Part shown: positions 23,384 to 31,798 of the stretch, piece after piece
How positions within the stretch are numbered: the stretch's first letter is position 1
How the letters are laid out: every line of letters starts with the position of its first letter
Assembly: GCA_030065125.1 (NCBI GenBank)
Contig: JASJDM010000040.1
Location: forward strand, 1 to 48,088
Direction: 5' to 3'
Length of the DNA stretch: 48,088 nucleotides
From: Lysobacterales bacterium
Lineage (GTDB): Bacteria; Pseudomonadota; Gammaproteobacteria; Xanthomonadales; SZUA-38
The notes under the pieces: model-generated
The model's database searches: none
What the model was told of the DNA's origin: nothing
What the model saw: only the letters and a program-made list of their open reading frames with translations
Translations under genes and position numbers: made by a program

Positions 23384-25441
23384 ATGTCTTATCGATTAGG
23401 GGTCGACGTCGGCGGAACCTTCACGGACCTGCTGCTGGTCGACGAATCCTCCAACCAGACCTTCACGGCCAAGGTCCCCAGTACACCCGACGACTCCTCC
23501 ATCGGCGTTCTCAACGGCATCGAACGTGTCTGTGCCAATGCCGGGATCAAGCCCGAGGCCATCACTCACGTCATGCACGGCACCACCGTTGCCACCAACA
23601 CGGTGCTGACCGGCACCGGCGCCAAGGTTGGGCTGGTGACCACCAAGGGCTACAAACAGGTGCTGCAGATTGCCCGCTCTTTCGTGCCCGGTGGCCTGGG
23701 CGGATGGGTGATCTACAACAAGAGCGACCCCCTGGCGCCGCTGTCCTGCACGGTGGAAGCCGACGAGCGCATGGGCGCCGACGGCAAAGTGGTGCGGCCG
23801 CTAAAGAAAGGCGCCCTGGCCGATGAGCTGAAAGCCTTGAAGAACGAAAACATCGAAGCGCTCACCGTTTCCCTGATCAACTCCTACGCCAACGGCGCCA
23901 ACGAAAAGGAAGTGGCAAAGATCGCCCGCAAGGCCCTGCCCGGCGTGCCGGTGTCGCTGTCTTCGGACGTGGTGCCGGAAATGCAGGAGTACGAGCGCAC
24001 CATCACCACGGTGGCCAACTCCTACGTCCGGCCCAAGGTCGCCAACTACGTCCGCAACCTACAGCGCAAGCTCAAGCGGATGATGAAAGACGTGCAGCTG
24101 CACATCCTGCGATCCGACGGCGGCATGGCCTCGTCCAAGGTGGCCGAAGCCTACCCGGTCAACCTGCTGATGAGTGGCCCGGCCGGTGGTGTATCCGGCG
24201 CGGTCTGGATCGCCAGGCAGGCCGGGTTCGAAAACCTGCTCACCTTTGACATGGGCGGCACCTCCACCGACGTGGCCCTGGTACAGGACGGCAAGGCACA
24301 GCTGCGGCGGGAGACCACCGTGGGTGACGTCACCGTGCGTGCTTCGTCGGTGGACGTGCGCACGGTCGGCGCCGGCGGCGGGTCCATTGCCCACGTGCCC
24401 GAGCTCACCGGGGCGCTGCGGGTGGGTCCGGAAAGCGCCGGCGCCGAGCCCGGCCCCGCGGCCTATAACAAGGGCGGCGAGGCGCCCACCGTAACCGACG
24501 CCAACGTGGTGCTGGGATTCCTGCCCACCGAGGTGCGCCTGGGTGGCGACATGGAGGTCCGCAAAGACCTGGCCGAAAAGGCCATCGAGCCGGTGGCCAA
24601 GGCCCTGGGCCTGAGCGTCGAGCAGGCGGCCGCCGGCATCATCGATATCGTCAACGAGAACATGTACGGCGCCCTGCGGCTGGTGTCAGTGGAAAAGGGC
24701 TACGACCCGCGCGACTTCGCCCTGATCGGATTTGGCGGCGCTGGCCCGTTGCACGCCAACGCCCTGGGCAAGCTGATGAACAGCTGGCCTGTCATCATCC
24801 CGCCCGGCCCCGGCGTGCTGTGCGCTTACGGCGACGCCACCACCCGGGTCCGGGACGAGGCTTCCCGGACCTTCATCAAGCGCTTTCGCGACACCAGCGT
24901 CAAGGAAGTGGCCGGGATCTTCGACAAGCTGGCCGCCCAGGCCGAGAAGACCCTGGAGAAAGAAGGCGTAGCCAAAAAAGACCGGTCCACCACCTACCAG
25001 GTGGACATCCGCTACCACGGCCAGGGATTGCTGCTGACGGTGGACTTTGAGCTGAAGGATCTGAAGCGCAAGGGTTTCAAGGTGATCGGCGACCAGTTCG
25101 ACGAGATGCACCGCCAGCTGTTTACCTTCGCCCTTGAAAGCGACAAGGAGCTGGTCAACCTGCGGGCCGTGGCCCAGGGCAGGGAAGCCAGCATCGCCGC
25201 CGGCAAGCTGTCGCGCGGTTCGAAGAAGCCCCTGGCCAGCGCCAAGCTGGGCAGCACCAAGGTGTTCGTGGATGGCAGACGTCAGCAGGCCGATCTGTAC
25301 GATCGCAGCAGGCTGAAAGCCGGCAACGAGATTGCCGGGCCCGCCATCGTGCTGGAGATGGATTCCACCACCGTGATCCTGCCGGGTCACGTTGGTAAGG
25401 TGGATGCCACCGGCAATATTCTGATCACGCCTCAAGCCTGA
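23384..25441 (+). CDS. hyuA: Hydantoinase/oxoprolinase subunit A (HyuA, ATPase-like)
   Basis: 685 residues. The N-terminal Hydant_A_N domain begins LGVDVGGTFTDLLLVD (ASKHA-type phosphate loop), followed by MHGTTVATNTVLTG near 64-77. The hydantoinase A domain contains LMSGPAGGVSGA, LLTFDMGGTSTDVALV and GAGGGSIAHV, all ATP-binding signatures. The C-terminal domain has IGFGGAGPLHA. Family members (N-methylhydantoinase, 5-oxoprolinase, acetone and acetophenone carboxylase) activate a carbonyl or lactam with ATP. With HyuB it would open a cyclic amide, imide or hydantoin, or carboxylate a ketone; sequence alone does not decide. It is followed 19 bases later by hyuB. Confidence 0.92.
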   Translation: MSYRLGVDVGGTFTDLLLVDESSNQTFTAKVPSTPDDSSIGVLNGIERVCANAGIKPEAITHVMHGTTVATNTVLTGTGAKVGLVTTKGYKQVLQIARSFVPGGLGGWVIYNKSDPLAPLSCTVEADERMGADGKVVRPLKKGALADELKALKNENIEALTVSLINSYANGANEKEVAKIARKALPGVPVSLSSDVVPEMQEYERTITTVANSYVRPKVANYVRNLQRKLKRMMKDVQLHILRSDGGMASSKVAEAYPVNLLMSGPAGGVSGAVWIARQAGFENLLTFDMGGTSTDVALVQDGKAQLRRETTVGDVTVRASSVDVRTVGAGGGSIAHVPELTGALRVGPESAGAEPGPAAYNKGGEAPTVTDANVVLGFLPTEVRLGGDMEVRKDLAEKAIEPVAKALGLSVEQAAAGIIDIVNENMYGALRLVSVEKGYDPRDFALIGFGGAGPLHANALGKLMNSWPVIIPPGPGVLCAYGDATTRVRDEASRTFIKRFRDTSVKEVAGIFDKLAAQAEKTLEKEGVAKKDRSTTYQVDIRYHGQGLLLTVDFELKDLKRKGFKVIGDQFDEMHRQLFTFALESDKELVNLRAVAQGREASIAAGKLSRGSKKPLASAKLGSTKVFVDGRRQQADLYDRSRLKAGNEIAGPAIVLEMDSTTVILPGHVGKVDATGNILITPQA

Positions 25442-25460
25442 ACGAACAGGAGCGAACGAC

Positions 25461-27404
25461 ATGCCTGCAAAAATTGTTGAAAGCAAACCCCGTCCGTTCA
25501 AGCGGGTGGACATGGATCCCATTACCCTGGACATCATCGAGAACGCCATGCTGAACGCGCGTTACGAGATGGACGCGGTACTCTTCCGTACCGCCATGTC
25601 CCCGGGTATCCGGGAACAGCACGACGAATTCCCCATGATCGCCAACCTGGAAGGGAAAATGGTGGTGGGTCAGTTCGGCAGCTTCATCCACGGTTTCAAG
25701 GAAGCCTACGACGGCACCATCGAAGAAGGGGACATGTTCCTGACCACGGACCCCTACTCCTGTAACGGCGCCATCAGTCATATCAACGACTGGCTGCTGC
25801 TGCGGCCCATCTTCAAGGACGGCCGCCTGATCGCTTATGCCGCCATGTTTGGTCACATGACCGACGTCGGCGGCAAGGTGCCCGGCAGCCTGCCCACCGA
25901 CGCCCGGGAGATCTTCGAGGAGGGCATCCGCATCCCGCCCACCAAGATCTACAAGAACGACGAGCTGCAGCAGGACCTGCTGGACCTGATCATGCACAAC
26001 TGCCGTCTTCCCCACTGGAACCGCAGCGACTTCAACGCCCTGGTGGCGGCCATCCGTACGGCCGAAAAGCGGGTGATTGAACTGTCTGAGCGGTTCGGCG
26101 ACGACGTGTTCTATTCCGCCCTGGACGAGTTGCTGGAGCGCAATAAGCGCGCCATGGCCAAGCTGATCAAGACGACCGTTCCCACCACCAAGCAGTACTT
26201 CGAAGACTATGTCTGCGATGACGGACTGGGTATGGGTCCGTACAAGATCAAGTGCTCCATGTGGCGGGAAGGCAGTAAGGTCATATTCGACTTTGAAGGC
26301 ACCGATCCCCAGTCCATCAGCTCCATCAATTTCTATCTCAACGAAGAGATGTTCAAGATGTTTTGTGGGGTCTACATGATCATGGTGTTTGACCCCCAGA
26401 TCATGTTCAACGATGGCTTCTATGACCTGATGGAAGTGCACATTCCCGAAGGCACCCTGCTCAAACCCAAGGCCCCGGCGGCGCTGTCGTGCCGGACCCA
26501 CGCCCTTGGCCGTATCTTCGACGTGCTGGGCGGACTGCTGGGCCAGGGCAACCCGGACTTTCTGTGCGGAGCCGGCTTTTCCGACAGCCCCCACTTCATG
26601 TACTCCGGCTACGACAAGAACGGTGAGTGGTACCAGCTCTACGCCATCGGCTTCGGCGGTATTCCCGGCAAGCCCTTCGGCGACGGTCCCGACGGTCATT
26701 CCCTCTGGCCCAGCTTCACCAACGTGCCCAACGAGTTCCTGGAGAGCTACTTCCCCCTGCGCATCGAGGTCTACGAGACCATTCCTGACAGTGGTGGTGC
26801 CGGATTCCATCGGGGCGGCAACGGCCTCAGCATGGGCTACCGCTTCCTGGAGCCCGGCGAAATCTCCATCCACGACGATCGCTGGCTGACTTATCCCTGG
26901 GGTGTTACCGGGGGCGAGCCGGGCAGGCGCTCGGAGAAGATTCTGCACCGGGCCGACGGCACAATCGAGAACCTGGAGTCCAAGTGTGACCGCATCAAGG
27001 TGGAAGCCAACGACCTGCTGTATTTCAACACCTGGGGCGGTGGCGGCTGCGGTGATCCGCTGAAGCGGCCTGCCGAGCGGGTGGCCTTCGACGTCAAGGC
27101 CGGCCTGGTCACGGTCAAGGGGGCCAAGCGCTACGGCGTGGTGCTCAACGACGATCTGACGGTCAACGAGAAGAAGACCCACAACCTTCGCGCCAAGATG
27201 GCCAAGGCCCGTGGCAAGCCGCCCATCTTCGACTTCGGCGGCAGCATCGACGAGCTGAAGAAACGCTGCAAAAAAGAGACCGGCCACGAGCCGCCGCGCC
27301 AGCCGGAGTTCCAGACCTGGGTCACCGCCGGCATGGAGCAGGTCAAGAAGTCCAAGCCCAAGAGAAAGGCGGCACGCAAGAAGAAGGCCAGCAAAGCGGC
27401 CTGA
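25461..27404 (+). CDS. hyuB: Hydantoinase/oxoprolinase subunit B (HyuB)
   Basis: 647 residues of the Hydantoinase_B family: ITLDIIENAMLNARYEMDAV near the N-terminus, then SPGIREQHDEF, FLTTDPYSCNGAISHIND (metal-site region), FDFEGTDPQSIS and GGNGLSMGYRFLEPGEIS. It forms the catalytic complex with HyuA. AGGAGCG lies 7 bases before ATG 25461. The protein is somewhat longer than common HyuB subunits. It ends in a strongly basic Lys/Ala-rich tail of about 20 residues (KKSKPKRKAARKKKASKAA), unusual for a metabolic enzyme and similar in composition to the Ku tail in this window. Confidence 0.92.
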   Translation: MPAKIVESKPRPFKRVDMDPITLDIIENAMLNARYEMDAVLFRTAMSPGIREQHDEFPMIANLEGKMVVGQFGSFIHGFKEAYDGTIEEGDMFLTTDPYSCNGAISHINDWLLLRPIFKDGRLIAYAAMFGHMTDVGGKVPGSLPTDAREIFEEGIRIPPTKIYKNDELQQDLLDLIMHNCRLPHWNRSDFNALVAAIRTAEKRVIELSERFGDDVFYSALDELLERNKRAMAKLIKTTVPTTKQYFEDYVCDDGLGMGPYKIKCSMWREGSKVIFDFEGTDPQSISSINFYLNEEMFKMFCGVYMIMVFDPQIMFNDGFYDLMEVHIPEGTLLKPKAPAALSCRTHALGRIFDVLGGLLGQGNPDFLCGAGFSDSPHFMYSGYDKNGEWYQLYAIGFGGIPGKPFGDGPDGHSLWPSFTNVPNEFLESYFPLRIEVYETIPDSGGAGFHRGGNGLSMGYRFLEPGEISIHDDRWLTYPWGVTGGEPGRRSEKILHRADGTIENLESKCDRIKVEANDLLYFNTWGGGGCGDPLKRPAERVAFDVKAGLVTVKGAKRYGVVLNDDLTVNEKKTHNLRAKMAKARGKPPIFDFGGSIDELKKRCKKETGHEPPRQPEFQTWVTAGMEQVKKSKPKRKAARKKKASKAA

Positions 27405-27411
27405 TGTTTCA

Positions 27412-27441
27412 ACCGGGTCAGGGCGCTGGCCCCGGCCCGGT
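27412..27441 (+). terminator. Two-step hairpin after hyuB
   Basis: ACCGGG (27412-27417) pairs with CCCGGT (27436-27441), and inside it GGGC (27421-27424) pairs with GCCC (27429-27432). It starts 8 bases after the hyuB stop. No T-run follows, so termination strength is uncertain. Confidence 0.4.
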
Positions 27442-27510
27442 GTACCTTTGACCGAAAAAGTCCCCGCCGAATAGCCCGCTCCCTGCCTGGCTGCATTATC
27501 ATCGGCAGCC

Positions 27511-29886
27511 ATGACATCTCATGCCGCGATTTGCCTGTGCTGGCTGCTTATCGGGCTGGCGGGATGGACCAGCGCCACGGGCCAGCCGTCCGAAGCGCTC
27601 ACCCTGGTCACCGACGAGTCGGATCTGTATGGTCGCCTGGGAAATGGGCCAAGCTTTGATCCGGTGGTCAGCGCCGATGGCACGCTGCTGGTGTTCAAGA
27701 CCTCCGCCGGCAACCTGGTACCCGGACTGACCTTTGCAGGCTCCCTGGTCTATCGTCAGCGCTCAAACGGCCGGCTGGGCAAAATTGCCGACAGCGCAAG
27801 CGATTACGCGGTCTCTGAGCGGGGCAGGTACGTGGCTTTCATCGCCCAGCGGCGCGTGAAGCTGTTTGACCTTCACTCCGAAACCACCCTGGATATCGCG
27901 GCCAGCGCCAACGACCAGGGGATTGCGGTATCAGGTTCCGGCCAGGTTGTGTTCAGCAGTAACGAGGTGGACCTGCTGATTCCCGGCGCGCCATCGGGTT
28001 CAACGGCGCTACTGCTGTGGGACCGGTCTGATGGCAGTTTCGAGCTTTTGAGTGCCGATCCTTCGGGTATGCCCGTCAGTGCTTTTGCCCCGGGTATCAC
28101 CGGCGACGGGTCGGCGGTGGCATTCCTCTCCAACGCCAACGGAATTGTAGCGGGTGATGCCAATGACCTGGTGGATGCCTTCCTGTGGATGGAGGGGGCG
28201 ATCACCAGGTTGAGTCAGCCGGCTGATGAAAGCCGCTTCAGCCGGGGCGTATCAGAAGTGCACCTCAACTCGGCGGGTACCTGGGCGGCATTCGTTTCCG
28301 CTGACACGCCGGCGTTTGCCCCGGACCTGCCGGTTTCCGGTCAACCCCAGGTGTTCGTGGTTGAACTGTCTACCGGTGCGTTGAGCCCCGCCACCCTTGA
28401 CGGCGATGGCGGTTTCATCGCCGGGGAAGCCGCCTCTCCGATGGTTTCGGCAGACGGCGAGTTCCTGACCTTTGTCGAGGGGGGCGATTCCAACCCGCAG
28501 ATCAGGCGAAAGCTCACCCTGGTACCGGGAACCATCGAGACGGTAAGCACCCGGGACGGCTCCGACACGCCGGTTGATGTGTTTGCCCACTACACCGCCA
28601 CAGCTGAAGGTGAAAGAATCTTCATGACGTCGACTGACCGGTTCATCGTGCCCGGTATCGACAATGACCGGCTGTCGAAAATCTACCTGCGCAAAATGAA
28701 CAGTGGATCGACCACGGTAGAGTCGCTGGGACCGCCAGACGTATTGCTGCCGGCGGCTTCCAGGGGCGTCGAGCCGAGTATCCAGGTATCGGCCAGCGGA
28801 CGATACGTGGCGGGGAAGTGGATGACGCGGGAGACGTCAGGAATGTTTTTCCCGCCGATTGCGTGGTTCGACCGGGATACCGGACATAGGCGATATTTCG
28901 CCCTGTTCCCGAATGTCAGTGAACCTGCCAGCCCCAGGATATCTCCCGACGGCCGCTTCGTCGGGTATGTGACGTTTGATCCGCCGACCTTTTCCGGAAC
29001 ATTCAATGTGGTGGAGGTAGACGCCAACCAGCTGGTCTTTCGCGACGCCCGGGTGCGGACACTGTCACTGGCGACGGACGCCGAGTTGATATTGTTCGAA
29101 TCCACGGCAAACAGCTTTGGCGTGGCTGACGACAATGGAGTCTCCGACGTTTATGGATTTCGCCGTTCGACCGCGGAGTATTTCATGGTCAGCCTATCCA
29201 GCGCCGGCGCTGCCGGAGCGGCCCCGTCGAGGCTGCTGAGACATACGGATGATGGCCGTTTCGTGTTGTTCAGCAGTGCTGACAATCTGGCCGGCACGGA
29301 CGTCAGTGGCGTGGAACAGGTTTATCTCCGTGACATTGTCGCCGGTACCACTGAGCTGGTTTCGCTTGGGTTCGGCGGCCAACCGGCCGACAGCACCGGA
29401 GACGTTGTTGATCTGTCCCAGGACGGTCGGTTCATGGCCTTTTTGAGCCAGGACCCGTTCCTGGTCGACCCGCCGTTAAACGGCAGCAATTCCCAACGGG
29501 CTTTTCTGCGCGACCGTGAAACCGGCACGACCTCACTCATTTCGCCGGAGACCGGCGGATGCCGCTGGGTCAGCGCGTCAGCCCGGGGCAGCCGTGTAGC
29601 CATGATCTGTGCCGACTCGGTTTATGTTTATTCCCGGGAATCCGGTTCCCTCGAGTCCGTTTTCAGCCAGGGCCATGTTGCTGCGGTTTGGCTGAGGGAG
29701 GAAGACCAGCTTTTCATTCAGGTTGATCCGCAGTTAGACGGCTCGTTGCCTGGCCTGCCGCTTGATCAGCAGCCTGGCCTGGGGATTTCGTTTGACCAGT
29801 TGGTTGTGCTGGACCTGATCGAACTGGACACCCTGTTTGAAGATTCCTTTGAGCCTGCAGACGGGGCCGCCCTGGAAACCCGTTGA
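27511..29886 (+). CDS. Secreted beta-propeller (PD40/TolB-like) protein with FExSFE-type C-terminal tail
   Basis: 791 residues. A signal peptide (residues 1 to about 24, ending SATG) is followed by ten or more repeats in which VSADGTLLVFKTSAGNLVPG-type blades recur (SGSGQVVFSS, TGDGSAVAFLSNANGIV, SADGEFLTFVEGG, SPDGRFVGYV, TDDGRFVLFSSADNL, SQDGRFMAFLS). These PD40-like blades predict one or two beta-propellers. The C-terminus LDTLFEDSFEPADG resembles short FxDGFE tails that end many secreted proteins of Wenzhouxiangella- and Lysobacter-like bacteria (recollection), perhaps an export or sorting signal. It has no close functional link to the hyu genes 106 bases upstream. Confidence 0.75.
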   Translation: MTSHAAICLCWLLIGLAGWTSATGQPSEALTLVTDESDLYGRLGNGPSFDPVVSADGTLLVFKTSAGNLVPGLTFAGSLVYRQRSNGRLGKIADSASDYAVSERGRYVAFIAQRRVKLFDLHSETTLDIAASANDQGIAVSGSGQVVFSSNEVDLLIPGAPSGSTALLLWDRSDGSFELLSADPSGMPVSAFAPGITGDGSAVAFLSNANGIVAGDANDLVDAFLWMEGAITRLSQPADESRFSRGVSEVHLNSAGTWAAFVSADTPAFAPDLPVSGQPQVFVVELSTGALSPATLDGDGGFIAGEAASPMVSADGEFLTFVEGGDSNPQIRRKLTLVPGTIETVSTRDGSDTPVDVFAHYTATAEGERIFMTSTDRFIVPGIDNDRLSKIYLRKMNSGSTTVESLGPPDVLLPAASRGVEPSIQVSASGRYVAGKWMTRETSGMFFPPIAWFDRDTGHRRYFALFPNVSEPASPRISPDGRFVGYVTFDPPTFSGTFNVVEVDANQLVFRDARVRTLSLATDAELILFESTANSFGVADDNGVSDVYGFRRSTAEYFMVSLSSAGAAGAAPSRLLRHTDDGRFVLFSSADNLAGTDVSGVEQVYLRDIVAGTTELVSLGFGGQPADSTGDVVDLSQDGRFMAFLSQDPFLVDPPLNGSNSQRAFLRDRETGTTSLISPETGGCRWVSASARGSRVAMICADSVYVYSRESGSLESVFSQGHVAAVWLREEDQLFIQVDPQLDGSLPGLPLDQQPGLGISFDQLVVLDLIELDTLFEDSFEPADGAALETR

Positions 29887-29931
29887 CCTGGTCACTTTCT
29901 GGATGCCGCTAATCGCGGGATAATCATCGCC

Positions 29932-30834
29932 ATGGACGCTCTGCGGACATGTAACCGGGCACGTGTCGTGGGCCTGGCCCTGCTGCTTGGTTACGCAACC
30001 GCACCGGCGGTTGAAGACCTGTCGCCCTCACAGCAGCAGTTCCTGGTGGGCAATACCCTGTGGACCCTGGTGCACGAGATGGGGCATGCGCTGATCTCGG
30101 AGCTGGACATCCACGTGCTGGGACGGGAAGAAGACGTTGCAGACCTGCTGGCGAGCCTGGCGTTGCTGCACGGCACGCCGAACCATGCCCATGGCGACGA
30201 GGAAATCGATTACCTGTGGGCAGCGGCGGTGGGCTGGCGTACCGAATGGTGGCTCAGCCGCCACGACGGTGACCCCACGCCTTACTGGGACAGTCACTCC
30301 CTGGACATCCAGCGCTACTACAATATTGTCTGCCTGATGTACGGCCACAACCCGGAGATGCTGGAGCAGCATCCCGACCTGGATCTGCCCGGCGGCCGTG
30401 CCGTGGGCTGCAGTGATCATGAATACCTGCGGGCCGAGGGTTCGGTGCGCCGCATGCTGGCGATTTACGGGCGTTCGGAGCGCCAACCCGGTGGGGCAAA
30501 AGTCGCCGTTCGGTTTGAAGCGCCCACTCGAGCGGGTCACCAGCCGCTGGCTGACATCGTTGAGGCTTCGGGTGTGGCAGCCCACGTGGCCGAACAGACT
30601 GAGATGCTGTTCGTCCTGCCGCGGCCCATCAGCCTGGTTTTTGGCGCCTGCCTGGGCGACGAGTCGGCATTCTGGCGGCCGGAACTGGGTGAGATCGTGG
30701 TGTGTTATGACCTGCTGGAGCGCTTTGTGTACCTCCACGGCCTCCACCAGTGCCTGGAGCGCGCGGACGAGGACTCTCTGGCGGCGCGTCGGTCCTGTGC
30801 CCGCTCGGTGACGCGTTACCCGGCGGGCGGGTAG
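29932..30834 (+). CDS. DUF4344 putative zinc metallopeptidase, exported
   Basis: 300 residues with an N-terminal hydrophobic segment (about 11-27) that may act as signal peptide, then the DUF4344 pattern with zinc motif His48-Glu49-Met-Gly-His52 (TLVHEMGHALISELDIHVLG) and the downstream acidic segment GREEDVADLLA. A third region, IVCLMYGHNP, and Cys residues near C-terminal VVCYDLLERF fit the family. It is predicted to be a periplasmic peptidase of unknown substrate. Its stop is 3 bases from the stop of the converging HMGL-like gene. Confidence 0.85.
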   Translation: MDALRTCNRARVVGLALLLGYATAPAVEDLSPSQQQFLVGNTLWTLVHEMGHALISELDIHVLGREEDVADLLASLALLHGTPNHAHGDEEIDYLWAAAVGWRTEWWLSRHDGDPTPYWDSHSLDIQRYYNIVCLMYGHNPEMLEQHPDLDLPGGRAVGCSDHEYLRAEGSVRRMLAIYGRSERQPGGAKVAVRFEAPTRAGHQPLADIVEASGVAAHVAEQTEMLFVLPRPISLVFGACLGDESAFWRPELGEIVVCYDLLERFVYLHGLHQCLERADEDSLAARRSCARSVTRYPAGG

Positions 30835-30837
30835 GGC

Positions 30838-31740
30838 TCAGGCGACTTTGCTGGGAAACACCCCGGCGCGCAGCAGGGAGCTGGGAACGTCGTGGCCCAG
30901 CTGGTCGGCCAGCCAGCTGGCGGTTTCCAGGATACCGTCGATGTTCACGCCGCAATCGATGCCGCTGCGGTTGAGGGCATAAAGCAGGTCTTCGGTGGCG
31001 ATATTGCCGGTAGCCGCCGGGGCAAACGGGCACCCGCCGATGCCGCCGGTGCTGGCGTCGATCCGGGTTGCCCCGGCTTCTATGGCGGCCAGGGCATTGG
31101 CGATACCGGTGTTGCGGGTATCGTGCAGATGGCATCGGACGGGGATATCCACCATGGCTGACAGCGGTTGGATGACGTTTTTCATTTGCATCGGCACGCC
31201 CACGCCAATGCTGTCGGCGACGCCGATGGTATCGGGTTGCGATTCCAGCAGTTGCTCTGCCAGGTCCAGGACCCGCTGAGCCGGGACCTCACCCTCGAAC
31301 GGGCATCCGAAGGCGGACGCAATCAAGACGTTGCACTGGACACCAGCTGCGCGGCACAGGGCGTGAATCTCATGCCAGATTTCCACCGAGCGGCTGACCG
31401 GCGCACCCTGGTTGCGCTGGCTGAAAGTGTCGGTGGATACCAGCACGAAACCCACCTCGTTCACGCCGGCCTCGATGGCGCGTTCACAGCCCTTGACGTT
31501 CAGCGCCAGGCCGATCGCGTGCACCGGCACCTCCTGTTCCTTGAGCAGCGCAATGACCTCGGTTGCGTCGGCCATCTGGGGAACACGCTTTGGGTTGACG
31601 AAGCTGGTGGCTTCCACCGCGCTGATGCCCGCGGCAGCCAGCCGGCGGATCAGCTCGACCTTGGTTTCGGCAGGCAGAATCTGGTGTTCGCTCTGCAGGC
31701 CGTCCCGGGGGGAAACGTCAATGATGCGGATCGAGGACAT
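30838..31740 (-). CDS. mvaB: Hydroxymethylglutaryl-CoA lyase-like enzyme
   Basis: 300 residues, full length for HMG-CoA lyase, with DVSPRDGLQSE (Arg12, Asp13) at the N-terminus, ATSFVNPKRVPQMAD, the metal-binding RCHLHDTRNTG and the catalytic cysteine loop STGGIGGCPFAPAATGN. It should split 3-hydroxy-3-methylglutaryl-CoA or a related tertiary hydroxyacyl-CoA into acetyl-CoA and a keto acid. It lies 58 bases downstream of the TonB receptor gene on the same strand, so it probably shares that operon and its TTGTATACAA control. This suggests a role in the cluster pathway in addition to, or instead of, leucine breakdown, since no other leucine-pathway genes are nearby. Confidence 0.88.
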   Translation of the reverse strand: MSSIRIIDVSPRDGLQSEHQILPAETKVELIRRLAAAGISAVEATSFVNPKRVPQMADATEVIALLKEQEVPVHAIGLALNVKGCERAIEAGVNEVGFVLVSTDTFSQRNQGAPVSRSVEIWHEIHALCRAAGVQCNVLIASAFGCPFEGEVPAQRVLDLAEQLLESQPDTIGVADSIGVGVPMQMKNVIQPLSAMVDIPVRCHLHDTRNTGIANALAAIEAGATRIDASTGGIGGCPFAPAATGNIATEDLLYALNRSGIDCGVNIDGILETASWLADQLGHDVPSSLLRAGVFPSKVA

Positions 31741-31798
31741 GGGTAATCAACAGGCAAAATGGGGCGGCCATTGCGGCCGCCCCGTGGCAAAAGAACGG

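Noticed and set aside
25425..27512. 695-codon minus-strand open frame across hyuB
   Set aside because: It is the mirror of the strongly coding hyuB frame in high-GC DNA, with low-complexity His/Val/Gly-rich translation and no recognisable domain.
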